From the NCBI GenBank assembly GCA_963697205.1, contig CAVONB010000011.1:184208-248207 (forward strand): a stretch of 64,000 nt of DNA, in the 5' to 3' direction. The translations under genes were made by a program, and so were the position numbers. The notes beneath the pieces are model-generated. The model searched no databases. It was not told the origin of the DNA and saw only the letters and a list, made by a program, of their open reading frames with translations. Below are positions 51,152 to 60,473 of the stretch, piece by piece (position 1 is the stretch's first letter; every line of letters starts with the position of its first letter). This stretch comes from CAVONB01 sp963697205 (GTDB lineage Bacteria; Pseudomonadota; Alphaproteobacteria; Rhizobiales; Hyphomicrobiaceae).

Positions 51152-51625
51152 ATGGAGGTCATGGAAAAAGGTGCGGGCCCGCAAACGCTTCGATTTCGCA
51201 ATCGGCTTACGGGCCTGGTCATGGCCGGGGTCGGACTGTTCGTGGTGTCAGAGTCGCTGGGATATGATCTCGGCGGCGCGGCAAGAATGGGTCCGGGATT
51301 CTTGCCGATGGGGCTCGGCATTCTCATCATCGTTTTCGGCGCGCTCATCGCGATCGTGAATGAGGACGGCGATGTGACCGCACCGAAACTGGCATGGCGC
51401 CCAACAATCCTGGTGCTGGCCTCGCTTTTGGCGTTCGCTCTTCTGATCGAATCCCTTGGTCTTCTGGCAGCCACCGCTGCATTGGTTTTCATCTCCGGCG
51501 CGGCTGATCCATCGCACACTTGGCGCAGCCTGCTCGGACTGTTCCTGTTCCTCGTGGTCTTTGTTTACGTGGTCTTTGGTCGCCTGCTGTCGATCCCCTT
51601 CAAGCTGATCGTGGGACTGACCTGA
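51152..51625 (+). CDS. tctB: TctB-type small membrane subunit
   Basis: A 157-residue membrane protein with four predicted helices (about 20-38, 50-68, 83-115, 125-150), typical of TctB, the small subunit of tripartite tricarboxylate transporters. GPGFLPMGLGILIIVFGALIA is a characteristic family segment. Its TGA overlaps the tctA ATG (TGATG at 51623-51627), so the two are translationally coupled. It follows the first sulfatase gene by 30 bases. Confidence 0.9.
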   Translation: MEVMEKGAGPQTLRFRNRLTGLVMAGVGLFVVSESLGYDLGGAARMGPGFLPMGLGILIIVFGALIAIVNEDGDVTAPKLAWRPTILVLASLLAFALLIESLGLLAATAALVFISGAADPSHTWRSLLGLFLFLVVFVYVVFGRLLSIPFKLIVGLT

Positions 51626-53151
51626 TGGATGTCTTTTCCAATCTCGCGCTTGGCTTCCGCGAGGTGCTTACCCTCTCGACGCTGTTCTACTGCTTCGTCG
51701 GCGTATCGGTTGGAATGCTGATCGGCGTACTTCCCGGGATCGGCGCCATGGCCGCGATCTCCATGCTTCTGCCGGTAACCTATTACTTGGAACCGACACA
51801 GGCGCTGATCATGCTGGCGGGCATCTACTATGGCGCCCAGTATGGCAACTCCATCGCATCCATCCTGCTCAATACGCCCGGTACGCCGTCCGGCGCGTGC
51901 ACGGCGCTCGATGGATACCCACTTGCCCAGCAAGGCAGGGCAGGACCCGCGATCTTCATCACCACAATGGCATCCTTCGTCGGGAGTTGCTTTGCGATCG
52001 TCTGTTTGGCGGTCTTCACGCCGACCATCGCAGCGTTCGCATTGAATTTTGGATCGGCAGAATACTTCGCCTTGATGGTGTTCGGCTTGATCGCGGCGTC
52101 GGCCGTCGCCACCGGATCGCAGTTCAAGGGCTTGGCAATGGTGCTGATCGGGCTCGTCCTGGGCCTTGTCGGAACCGACGTCACATCCGGTGCGATGCGC
52201 TTCACTTTCGGGTTGATCGACCTGGGGGACGGCCTCAGCCTCGTGGCCATTGCCATGGGCGTGTTCGGCGCTGCGGAAGTCATCAGCAACCTGAGTCGCC
52301 CCAGTCACGAGCGGGGCAAGGCGAAACCGGTCGCGTTGCGCGAACTTCTCCCGACGAGAAATGAAATGCGCCAGACCATCAAGCCGATGATACGCGCTGC
52401 GCCGATCGGCACGTTCCTCGGCGTTTTGCCCGGCGCCGGCGCGACCATCGCCTCGTTTGTCGCCTATGGTGTGGAGACGCGCGTTGCCGCCGACCGAAGC
52501 CGGTTCGGCAAAGGCGCGATCGAAGGGATCACGGCCCCCGAAACCGCGAACAATGCGGCCGCGCAGGGTGGGTTCATTCCAACGCTGGCGCTTGGTATTC
52601 CCGGCGACGCGGTGATGGCGCTCATGCTCGGCGCGCTTCTGATCCATGGCGTCAATCCCGGGCCACAGCTCATCGGCGAGCACCCGGAGCTCTTTTGGGG
52701 CCTTCTCGCCAGCTTCTGGATCGGCAACTTGATGCTGCTGATCATGAACATTCCCTTGATCGGCATCTGGGTGAAGATCCTCGCAATCCCCTACAAATAC
52801 CTGTTCCCCGGCGTCCTGATGCTGGTCTGTGTTGGTGTCTATGGCGTCAACAACAACGCATTCGATCTCTTGGTGGTCGTCGTCTTCTCGGCCGTGGGAT
52901 TTGCCATGTCGGCGGCGCGCCTCCCCCCCGCACCCATGTTGCTGGGCGTCGTGCTGGGGCCGATGCTGGAAGAGAATTTCCGCCGCGCAATGTTGCTGTC
53001 GCGCGGTGATGCTTGGGTGTTTCTCGAAAGGCCTGTCTGTGCGGTGCTGTTCCTCCTCAGCCTGCTGTTGCTGCTCTGGCCGTTTTTGGGAAAGCTCTTC
53101 CAAGTAGCGCGCCGCGCGAAAGGAAAAGTTCGGATGAATGACACCGAATGA
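51625..53151 (+). CDS. tctA: TctA-type large membrane subunit
   Basis: A 508-residue permease with about 11-12 helices. Family motifs: GVLPGIGAMAAISMLLPVTY near residue 37, GIYYGAQYGNSIASILLNTPGTPSG around residue 72, and the repeat of the same type in the second half (GVLPGAGATIASFVAYGVE; GFIPTLALGIPGDAVMALML). It moves the substrate delivered by TctC using the ion gradient. ATG overlaps the tctB stop. It completes a full tctC-B-A set, with the sulfatase as the unusual extra gene. Confidence 0.93.
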   Translation: MDVFSNLALGFREVLTLSTLFYCFVGVSVGMLIGVLPGIGAMAAISMLLPVTYYLEPTQALIMLAGIYYGAQYGNSIASILLNTPGTPSGACTALDGYPLAQQGRAGPAIFITTMASFVGSCFAIVCLAVFTPTIAAFALNFGSAEYFALMVFGLIAASAVATGSQFKGLAMVLIGLVLGLVGTDVTSGAMRFTFGLIDLGDGLSLVAIAMGVFGAAEVISNLSRPSHERGKAKPVALRELLPTRNEMRQTIKPMIRAAPIGTFLGVLPGAGATIASFVAYGVETRVAADRSRFGKGAIEGITAPETANNAAAQGGFIPTLALGIPGDAVMALMLGALLIHGVNPGPQLIGEHPELFWGLLASFWIGNLMLLIMNIPLIGIWVKILAIPYKYLFPGVLMLVCVGVYGVNNNAFDLLVVVVFSAVGFAMSAARLPPAPMLLGVVLGPMLEENFRRAMLLSRGDAWVFLERPVCAVLFLLSLLLLLWPFLGKLFQVARRAKGKVRMNDTE

Positions 53152-53455
53152 CCGAGCCGTTGCATCCTGCCGAACGCAAAGGGAGAGGAACTCGCTGTGC
53201 CACGGTTGAAAGGTCTGCGAGCAATGCCTGCATTGGGCTGCTGTGCGCGAAACCCTGATCCGCGTGTCTCAGGAACATCTTTCCGATCGGTTGCCGGTCA
53301 TCGCGACGATCAGCCATTTCGCAACGTAGGTCGCGGTTGATCGGGCGTATGGCCTTGTGCGCTTGGTCGTCAGCCATGTCGAGCGAAAGGAGCCTCAGCC
53401 TGACGCAAGCAGACCTCCGTCGCCCCGAGCAGCCGTGATCTGGAAGTCATGAGCA
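53152..53455. other. Gap between tctA and the b561-like gene
   Basis: About 300 bases without a supported gene. A 36-codon frame begins in overlap with the tctA stop (ATGA at 53148) but has no recognisable domain, and later frames are short. It may be a remnant of a removed gene, or simply a leader for the downstream gene. Confidence 0.4.
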
Positions 53456-54208
53456 ATGGTTGAAATCTGGCAATGGCTGATGCAGTCCATCGATCCGACG
53501 AGGGCCCACTCCGTCGACGTCTTCCTGGCGTGGCATGCTCGCGTCATGGTGCTGGCCTGGGGCGTGGTTGCCCCCGTCGCCGTTCTTGCCGCCCGCTACT
53601 TCAAGATCATGCCCTGGCAGAACTGGCCGGTAGAGCTGGATAACCCGGCGTGGTGGAAAATCCACTGGATTGGACAGTCCATTGTGATCGCTCTGAGCGG
53701 GCTGGGCCTGGCATTGGTTGTAAGGAGCGACCATGCGGTTATCTCGGCAACCGCGCACCGGATCCTCGGCTATTTGATCCTCGCACTCGCGTTGGCGCAG
53801 GGACTGTCGGGCCTCCTCCGCGGCAGCAAAGGCGGCCCGACGGCGCCGGCGCCCGACGGATCGCTGTCGGGAGACCACTACGACATGACACGGCGCAGGC
53901 TTGTCTTCGAGGCGGTGCACAAAGCGCTCGGGCACGTTCTCCTCGTCCTCGCCGCGGCCTGTATCGTTCTTGGCCTCTGGTCCGCCAATGCACCCAACTG
54001 GATGTGGCTGATCATTGCGTGCTGGTGGGCGGCGCTGATCGCCGCTGCGATCTGGCTGCAGGTGAGCGTTGGCGCCTATGACACCTACCAGGCGATCTGG
54101 GGGAGCGGCGAAACGCATCCCGGAAACCGGATGGAAAGGCGGGGAATAGGAACCGTTCGGCCCGGCGACATCCCCCGCGTATGGGTCGGCAAGAAGGGGC
54201 AAAGGTGA
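53456..54208 (+). CDS. Cytochrome b561-like membrane protein
   Basis: A 250-residue integral membrane protein with about five hydrophobic helices. Histidines suitable as heme ligands lie within or next to helices: His27, His70, His101 and His155/His160, in the arrangement expected of b561-type domains (AWHARVM, WKIHWIGQ, TAHRILGYLIL, VHKALGHVLL). It would pass electrons across the membrane. A direct role in desulfation is not obvious; it may serve the redox need of another step or be a passenger in the cluster. It ends 208 bases before the second sulfatase gene. Confidence 0.75.
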   Translation: MVEIWQWLMQSIDPTRAHSVDVFLAWHARVMVLAWGVVAPVAVLAARYFKIMPWQNWPVELDNPAWWKIHWIGQSIVIALSGLGLALVVRSDHAVISATAHRILGYLILALALAQGLSGLLRGSKGGPTAPAPDGSLSGDHYDMTRRRLVFEAVHKALGHVLLVLAAACIVLGLWSANAPNWMWLIIACWWAALIAAAIWLQVSVGAYDTYQAIWGSGETHPGNRMERRGIGTVRPGDIPRVWVGKKGQR

Positions 54209-54416
54209 TGTTTGTCCCCATCGAACGGACGGGCTTCGGAAACATCGAGGACGCGTTCGGCGTATGGATCATCGCCCATGCCCGCGTCTGGAGTCACGCC
54301 TCCCGCGTTCTCGCCGGTTCCAGCGTTGCGAACAATCGGCCGCTGCGATGGGACGAAACCGATGGCGCGATATCGCCCGTTCCCCAGCCGTCGAAGCGAC
54401 AACAGGAGGCAAGACC

Positions 54417-55910
54417 ATGAGCAACCGTCCCGACCGCCCGAATGTCCTTTTGATCATTGCAGACCAATGGTCCGGCGGGCGGACAGGTTTCGCAGGCCAC
54501 CCCACCGTGCAGACACCGACGCTCGATCAGATGGCGCGCAACGGCGTGGTGTTCAACCGCGCCTACAGTGAGTCACCGATCTGTATCCCCGCGCGTCGCT
54601 CGATTTACACCGGTACGACTCCGCGCACGCATGGCGATCGGGTCTTCCGCAAATCCGGCCCGATGCCCAAGTTGCCGACCATCGCGCAGACCTTTCGCAA
54701 CGCGGGTTATCAGGCCTACTGCGTCGGCAAGCTGCATGTGTATCCGGAGCGGGACCGCATCGGCTTTGACGAGGTGTGGCTGTCCGAGGAAGGGCGGCCG
54801 CACCTGACGATCGACGACTATTCGCTGTATCTCAACGACAATGGATATACCGGCGAAACGTTCATGCATGGCCTGCCCAACAACAGCTACCTGCACCGAA
54901 ACTGGCACCTGCCCGAGCATTGCCATGTGACCAATTGGGCGACGAGCCAGATGTGTCGCGTGATCAAGCGCCGCGACCCCACGCGGCCCGCGTTCTGGAC
55001 GTTGTCCTACGAAGCGCCGCATCCACCGCTCGCCCCGTTGGCGACCTACATGGACTACTACCGTCAGTTCCAGATCGAGGCGGCCCTGCAGTCCGATTGG
55101 GGCGCGGGCGCCGCAGATCACCCGCATGCCTTGAAGGCTCTCTACAACTACTATCCCGCGCTGCCCGAGCCCGTGCTCGCCGAAGTGCGGCGTGCCTATT
55201 ATGCGCTGTGCACACACGTCGATCACCAGATCCGGGCTGTGCTCGGAACGCTGCGCGAAGAAAAGGAGCTCGACAATACGATCGTTCTTTTCTGCAGCGA
55301 TCACGGCGAGATGCTTGGCGACTTCGGCCTGTTTGCCAAGCGGACCTTCTACGAAGGCGCGGCCCGGATCCCGATGATCGTGATGGGCACCGCGAACGAC
55401 AAGCAGCTCGAAAAAGGCGCCGTCGACACCCGGCTGGTCGGCCTTCAGGACGTCATGCCGACGCTGCTCGACATGGCCGGCATCGAAGCGCCGGGCAGTT
55501 GCGACGGGATCTCGATGGTCGGTGAGGCGCGTCGTGAGATGCTGTACGGCGAGGTGCTGGAGAACAACAGCGCTTCCCGCATGATGCACGACGGACGCCA
55601 CAAGCTGATCTGGTATCCGGCAGGCAACGTCGTCCACATGTTCGACCTGGAGATCGACCCCGACGAGACACGCACCGTGGCCGATGACCCAGCGTATCGC
55701 GATGTGCGCGCGCGCCTGGAGGTCGCTCTTGCGGCGCAATGCTACGGCATCGACGTCGAGCAAGGCTGGGTCGTCGACGGACGCCTGGCGGGATACGACC
55801 CCGGACCCTACGTCCCCAAGCCGGATCGCACGTTCGCATCGCAAAGAGGCCTGCACTATCCGCAGCCTCCAGCCGGCGACGTTCCCGATTGGGTCGGCTT
55901 CCCTCAGTAG
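54417..55910 (+). CDS. Cys-type (formylglycine) sulfatase 2
   Basis: A 497-residue type I sulfatase, distinct in sequence from sulfatase 1. Cys56 in SPICIPARRSIYTG is the residue to be converted to formylglycine; Asp16-Gln17 (IADQW) and CSDHGEMLGDFGLFAKRTFYEG supply the metal-binding and substrate residues. No signal peptide is visible. The start at 54417 is supported by AGGAGG 7 bases upstream; an upstream in-frame extension has no similarity. It is followed by the FGE gene. Two different sulfatases suggest a substrate with two sulfate positions or two related substrates. Confidence 0.91.
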   Translation: MSNRPDRPNVLLIIADQWSGGRTGFAGHPTVQTPTLDQMARNGVVFNRAYSESPICIPARRSIYTGTTPRTHGDRVFRKSGPMPKLPTIAQTFRNAGYQAYCVGKLHVYPERDRIGFDEVWLSEEGRPHLTIDDYSLYLNDNGYTGETFMHGLPNNSYLHRNWHLPEHCHVTNWATSQMCRVIKRRDPTRPAFWTLSYEAPHPPLAPLATYMDYYRQFQIEAALQSDWGAGAADHPHALKALYNYYPALPEPVLAEVRRAYYALCTHVDHQIRAVLGTLREEKELDNTIVLFCSDHGEMLGDFGLFAKRTFYEGAARIPMIVMGTANDKQLEKGAVDTRLVGLQDVMPTLLDMAGIEAPGSCDGISMVGEARREMLYGEVLENNSASRMMHDGRHKLIWYPAGNVVHMFDLEIDPDETRTVADDPAYRDVRARLEVALAAQCYGIDVEQGWVVDGRLAGYDPGPYVPKPDRTFASQRGLHYPQPPAGDVPDWVGFPQ

Positions 55911-55987
55911 AATTGGCAATCGTCACGGACTGCGCGCGTCGCCGTGTGCTGTCCAGGAGTGGCGGTTGTTCTCACCTCGGTGCGCAC

Positions 55988-56930
55988 ATGAACACTCAAT
56001 CGGCAGGTACCTGCTGTTCGCCACCGCGTGGCAATGGCGGCGACGGTCTCAGCCTCGGACACGTCATCGGTTGTCGTGAGCTTGATCCGCCCGAACGGCT
56101 GCCCGTACCGGGCGGATTTCGGGCTGTTGGGCACGGCTCGGCCGGAATTGGAGATGGATGGGGAGGCTCCCCTGAAGCGAGTCCGGCTGAAATCGTTCCT
56201 GATGGATCAGACCGCCGTGACGAATGCCCGGTTCGCCACCTTTGTCGCCGCGGCGGGTTATGTCACCGATGCCGAGCGGCTCGGAAATTCTTTCGTGTTC
56301 AGCCATTTTCTTCCCGCCGGCTCGCCGCCGGGCATTGCCGTTGCCGGCGTGCCGTGGTGGCGGATCGTCGATGGCGCGCATTGGTCGGCACCGCTTGGCC
56401 CTGGCTCCGGGGACGCCGCGCAGCCCGATCACCCTGTGGTGCATGTCTCCTGGAACGATGCACAGGCTTTCGCGAGCTGGGCCGGAGGGCGCCTGCCGAC
56501 CGAATCCGAATGGGAGCACGCAGCGCGTGGGGGCCTTGGCGATGTCACCTTCCCATGGGGGGAGCGCGAACCCAATGACAGCGATTTCTTCCCCTGCAAT
56601 ATCTGGCAGGGTCGTTTCCCCGATCTGAACTTCGGCCTCGATGGCCATATCGGCACGGCACCGGCTCGCTCCTTTGAGCCAAATGGCTATGGCCTCTTCA
56701 ACATGGTCGGCAATGTCTGGGAGTTCACCTCGCAGCCGTTCAAGGTGAGGTCGCTCAAGAAATCGGTCCGAGCGGCACAAGCCGGCAAGGCGGGATATAA
56801 GCTGTCGAAGGGAGGCTCGTTCCTCTGCCACGCCAGCTATTGCTACCGCTACCGGATCGCGGCCCGCACAGGCACGACCCCGGATAGCTCAACCTCACAC
56901 CAGGGTTTCAGGCTCGTCTACGACGCGTGA
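55988..56930 (+). CDS. Formylglycine-generating enzyme (one frameshift as sequenced)
   Basis: Copper-dependent FGE that oxidises the sulfatase cysteine to formylglycine. The C-terminal hallmark GGSFLCHASYCYRYRIAAR with its two copper-binding cysteines is present, as are WNDAQAFASWAGGRLPTESEWEHAARGG and YGLFNMVGNVWEFTS. The main frame is open only from about 56028. The typical FGE N-terminus (MNTQSAGTCCSPPRG, then LPVPGG) lies in another frame starting at ATG 55988. One extra G in GGG at 56121-56123 joins both into a 313-residue protein (PGGFRLLGTARPELEMDGEAP). Its presence beside the two sulfatases shows that they mature locally. Confidence 0.88.
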
Positions 56931-57351
56931 TGCGGCGCGTTGTCCGATTTCGCCAACCAGGTTGGCTTTGCGATCTCGATCATGACAGCGCTGTCCGCGT
57001 CCCAGCCCGGCGACCTGGGCGTGTCGAACCTCAGCGCGCTCAGCCGGTGGGTAGCGCCACGCGCGCGGCGGCGTCTGGCATAGCTGTGCGGTCAACTGCC
57101 GACATCGAGCAATGGCTCGCACCTTGCCGCGCCTTGGTGGCGGAAGGCACCACACGACAGATCCTGGCAGGTCAGGGCATTGGCGGAGGGAGAGTCCGCC
57201 TTTTCCGCAGAACATGGCAACTCATGCGATCAAATTTCCATCGGATAATCTACTGTTTTTGTTGATTCATTATCCGATCCACCGCAACATGCCCTCTCAT
57301 AGTCACTCGCCCAACCTCACGCTCAAAGTGGGACCCAAAGTGGGACCGGAG
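56931..57351. other. Region between FGE gene and integrase
   Basis: About 420 bases. A 45-codon frame preceded by a stop (reads SDFANQVGFAISIMTALSA.. up to about 57080) looks protein-like but I cannot assign it; it may be the remains of a gene cut by the integrase-bearing element. The last 110 bases hold an inverted repeat and two close copies of AAAGTGGGACC before the integrase. No tRNA gene was found here. Confidence 0.45.
57240..57278. promoter_or_regulatory. 10-bp inverted repeat upstream of the integrase
   Basis: ATCGGATAAT (57240-57249) and ATTATCCGAT (57269-57278) form a perfect inverted repeat around a T-rich 19-base spacer, ahead of the integrase start. It could be an operator, an arm-type integrase site or a terminator; the T-rich spacer makes a promoter overlap possible. 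Role not determined. Confidence 0.6.
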
Positions 57352-58551
57352 ATGACCAGAGGCATTCACAAGCTGACCGCCCGCACGGTCGCCACGCTGA
57401 AAGAAGCAGGCCGATACAGTGATGGTGGCGGGCTCTATCTGCGGGTGAGCGCTTCTGGGCAGAAGAAGTGGGTGCTGCGATACACCCCGGCAGCCGGGAG
57501 CAAGACCCGGGAGATGGGGCTGGGGTCAGCGGCCTCAGGCGGCGTGTCGCTGCAGCGGGCCCGAGAACTGGCTCAGGCGGCGCGAGAGACGTTACGAGAT
57601 GGGCAAGATCCCCTCACCGCTAAACAGGCTGAGCAGGCCCAGCTCCGGAACCCCACCTTCGGCGTGTTTGCCGATCAGTTTGTCGAGGCTCAAGCAGCGA
57701 GCTTTCGTAACGACAAGCACATCGCCCAGTGGCGTATGACGCTCGCCAAATACGCCAAGCCGATCCGCGACAAGCAGCTCTCCGAGATCACCACGGAAGA
57801 CATCCTCGGCATCCTGGAGCCCATGTGGCTTAAGACGCCCGAGACGGCCAGCCGGTTGCGCGGGCGCATTGAGCGGGTGCTTGATGCTGCCAAGGCCAAG
57901 GGGCTGCGGAGCGGCGAGAACCCGGCTGCCTGGCGTGGCCATCTGCAATTATTGCTGCCGGGGCGGAAGAAGCTCAGTCGCGGTCACCACGCGGCGATGC
58001 CCTATCGCCAGGTTCCCGCCTTCATGAAGCAGTTGCGAATGCGCGTTGGCCTGGCGGCCCGGGCTCTTGAGTTCCTCATCCTCGGCGGCTGTCGGTCTGG
58101 TGAAGTGCGATTGATGGAGTGGTCAGAGATCGACTGGGAGGAAGCCATCTGGACCATTCCCGGTCCGCGCATGAAAGCCGGTCGCCCGCATCGCGTTCCC
58201 TTGACCGATCCGATGCTCGCCATCCTTCACAATGTTCAAGGGCAACGCTTCAGCAACTGCTTCGTGTTCGTGGGTCCGAACAAGCATCAGCCGTTCTCTG
58301 ACATGGCGCTCAGTGCTCTCCTGAAGCGCATGAATGTCGAGAACTACACCGTCCACGGCTTCCGTTCCTCATTTAGAGACTGGGCCGGTGATGCAACCGA
58401 TTTTCCGCGCGAGGTAGCCGAGGCCGCCCTGGCCCACGTGGTTGGTGACGCCACCGAACGAGCCTACCGGAGGGGGGATGCGTTCGAAAAGCGGCGGGGA
58501 TTGATGGAAGCGTGGGCAGGATATTGCGAGCAAGAGAGGGAAGCGAGGTAG
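57352..58551 (+). CDS. P4-type tyrosine integrase
   Basis: A 399-residue site-specific recombinase of the DUF4102/P4 class. The arm-binding domain is at the N-terminus (KLTARTVATLKEAGRYSDGGGLYLRV). Catalytic residues are Arg248 (GGCRSGEVR), His335 and Arg338 (VHGFRSSFRDWAG), His362 (LAHVVGD) and Tyr372 (AYRRGD). Such integrases drive genomic islands, usually at tRNA genes; no tRNA is visible on either side, so the island boundaries are not defined. ATG 57352 is preferred because of the GGGA before it; an ATG at 57289 is possible. The gene looks intact. Confidence 0.9.
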   Translation: MTRGIHKLTARTVATLKEAGRYSDGGGLYLRVSASGQKKWVLRYTPAAGSKTREMGLGSAASGGVSLQRARELAQAARETLRDGQDPLTAKQAEQAQLRNPTFGVFADQFVEAQAASFRNDKHIAQWRMTLAKYAKPIRDKQLSEITTEDILGILEPMWLKTPETASRLRGRIERVLDAAKAKGLRSGENPAAWRGHLQLLLPGRKKLSRGHHAAMPYRQVPAFMKQLRMRVGLAARALEFLILGGCRSGEVRLMEWSEIDWEEAIWTIPGPRMKAGRPHRVPLTDPMLAILHNVQGQRFSNCFVFVGPNKHQPFSDMALSALLKRMNVENYTVHGFRSSFRDWAGDATDFPREVAEAALAHVVGDATERAYRRGDAFEKRRGLMEAWAGYCEQEREAR

Positions 58552-58782
58552 CTCTGGGAGCCTGGGTGGGCGCGTGAGGTGGGCGCAACATCCGGTGTGA
58601 TCAGTTAGCCGACACTGAGCTTCGATCGCGATGGGCCAATGCACGAAGTCGCTGCGCTCCGGCCCGCGGCGCGGGGGCTGTGCCGTGGCCGGAGTAACCA
58701 ATAGAGCATCGGAGCGTAACCGGAAGGGGAGGCCCCTCCTGAGGATCGAGGTCCCTTGAACCTCACTCAGGAGAAGCTCCCC

Positions 58783-59664
58783 ATGAGCGACAATACCGTC
58801 GTCAGCCCGCTGCGCCAGCGCATGATCGACGACATGACTGCGCGCAATCTCGACCGCCATACGCAGCGCAGTCACATTTCGCAGCTGCAAACGGTTCGCG
58901 ACTTGGCTGAAGCGCTCGCCCGACACGGCAACGGCCGACGAGGTGCCGACTGTTCCAGCTGCACCTGATCGAGAGCGGGTCCTCGATCTGCAACCGCAAT
59001 CGCATCATGACCGGGGTTCGGTTCCTGTTCCGCGTGACGCTGCGAAGGCACGATCTCGCCGCCGAGGTCTGGCATCTGAAGGAGCCGCTCAAGCTGCCGC
59101 CGGTGCTCGCGCCGACGGAAGTCCAGAGCGTGCTCACCATGCGCCGAGAGCCTGAAGGCGCGCGTGATGCTGACGCTCTGCTATGGCTGCGGCTTGCGGG
59201 CCGGCGAGGTGGTGCGGCTGACGGCTGGCGATATCGACAGCGCGCAGATGATCATTCGCGTGGTGCAGTCGAAGGGACGCAAGGACCGGCACGTCATGCT
59301 GCCGGCGGAGGTCCTCGATCTGCTGCGGCTGTGGTGGACGGAGCGGTCGACGGATCATGACGCATCCGTCAAGCCAACGCAGCGCTGGCTGTTCCCCGGC
59401 CGTGGCGAGCATCGCCCGCTCACGGTGCGTCAGTTTGGCCGGCTGCTGAAGGACGCAGCCAAGTCGGCGGGCCTCAAGAAGCCCATCACACTGCACACCT
59501 TGCGGCACAGCTTTGCCACGCACATGCTCGAGCGTGGCACCGACTTCCGCGTCATTCAGGCGATTCTCGGGCACGACAAGCCCGAGACGACGGCGCGCTA
59601 TACGCGGGTAGCGACGGGCCTGATCGCCAAGGCCGGGAGCCCACTCAATGAGCTGTCGCCATGA
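58783..59664 (+). pseudogene. XerC-like tyrosine recombinase of the IS91-like element, frameshifted
   Basis: The N-terminus (SPLRQRMIDDMTARNLDRHTQRSHI), the middle (FQLHLIESGSS; MTGVRFLFRVTL; VLAPTEVQSVLTM) and the catalytic half are in three frames. The last piece (from about 59145) holds MLTLCYGCGLRAGEVVRL (Arg), LHTLRHSFATHMLERG (His-x-x-Arg), LGHDKPETTARYTRVAT (His and Tyr), so all catalytic residues exist. Switches near 58917, 58948 and 59141 are each explained by one extra base; removing three gives 292 residues, normal for this group. It could be active if the extra bases are sequencing errors. Confidence 0.8.
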
Positions 59665-59855
59665 CCGAAGCCGCCAAGGTCACCGAACCACCGACGAGCG
59701 GCGGCGCCGGCGATGCCGACCAGCCGTGCGTCGCACCGCGACCGTGCCCGTGTTGCGGCAGCCGCATGCTCATCATCGAGGTGTTCGCACACGGCGCAAC
59801 GCCGCGGCATCGGCCCTCGGCGCGAGCACCGCCGGTCAGGAACAAACCGCCGTGA
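59661..59855 (+). pseudogene. C-terminal remnant of an IS91-family transposase
   Basis: A 64-codon frame starting with an ATG right after the recombinase gene. It contains CVAPRPCPCCGSRMLIIEVFAHG and RHRPSARAPP, which match the extreme C-terminus of IS91-family transposases. The catalytic and N-terminal zinc domains are absent, so an internal deletion removed most of the gene. The start codon and first 20 residues are probably not original. Confidence 0.65.
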
Positions 59856-60473
59856 CTACGACGATAAACAAGATCATTGCGAGAACAGTGTGCTGGCCTC
59901 TGGCTGGCAACGGCAGCGTGCGGTCTCAACGCCGTCGGGCCGGTGCCAGCGGCGCCAACATCGCGCGCCGGGCTCGAACACGATCATCTTCCGGGGTCGA
60001 TAACACCGTCACGGCTCTGCGGCGCGCCCGGTTCAGCGATCCATCGGCGTCCGGCAACCGACCAAACAACCGGCGTCCGCCCGCACTATCGCCATAGAGC
60101 CCGCTGTACCGCCGGTGCTCCCACCTCCCGCGACTTCGTGCCTTGGCGCTTCTCGAACATCGGCCCGAGGCTGTGGCGGCGTGTGCGATGCCGATGTCCG
60201 AGAAACCTGCACAGGACCGACTGAACCTAAACCCGGACGATCAGGCGACGGGTGCTTTCCGTGCGCAGTAAACCGTTGGTCGTTATCGCGGAAATCGCTG
60301 CGGCGCAGCACGCCGAGGTGAATTTCCGCGTCCGGAGACTGCTTTCGGCCCTACCGCGTCGGTCGACGCACGGTCAGCGGATCGTGCGTTTTGACCCCGA
60401 GCCGACATCGTGCCGGTGAGCAACACTGCTGTTGCATCGCGTGATGCCTGCCACTGCCGTGAGGCTGCCAGCC
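59856..60473. other. Non-coding region after the IS91 remnant
   Basis: About 620 bases with only short frames lacking recognisable domains. Composition is less coding-like than nearby DNA. It may include decayed insertion-sequence DNA and the 3' region after the divergent molybdenum-enzyme gene. No tRNA, CRISPR or clear inverted terminal repeat was seen. Confidence 0.5.

Larger units (their letters stand above)
58560..59860 (+). mobile_element. Decayed IS91-like element
   Basis: The gene pair typical of a subgroup of IS91-like elements is visible in degraded form: a XerC-like tyrosine recombinase gene followed directly by the tail of an IS91 transposase with its C-terminal PCPCCGSRM zinc motif. 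Most of the transposase is missing. Exact ends were not found; the limits given are approximate. It sits next to a P4-type integrase, indicating an integration hot spot. Confidence 0.65.

Noticed and set aside
53148..53258. A 36-codon open frame overlapping the end of tctA
   Set aside because: Too short, no domain, Cys/Arg-rich composition typical of chance frames.
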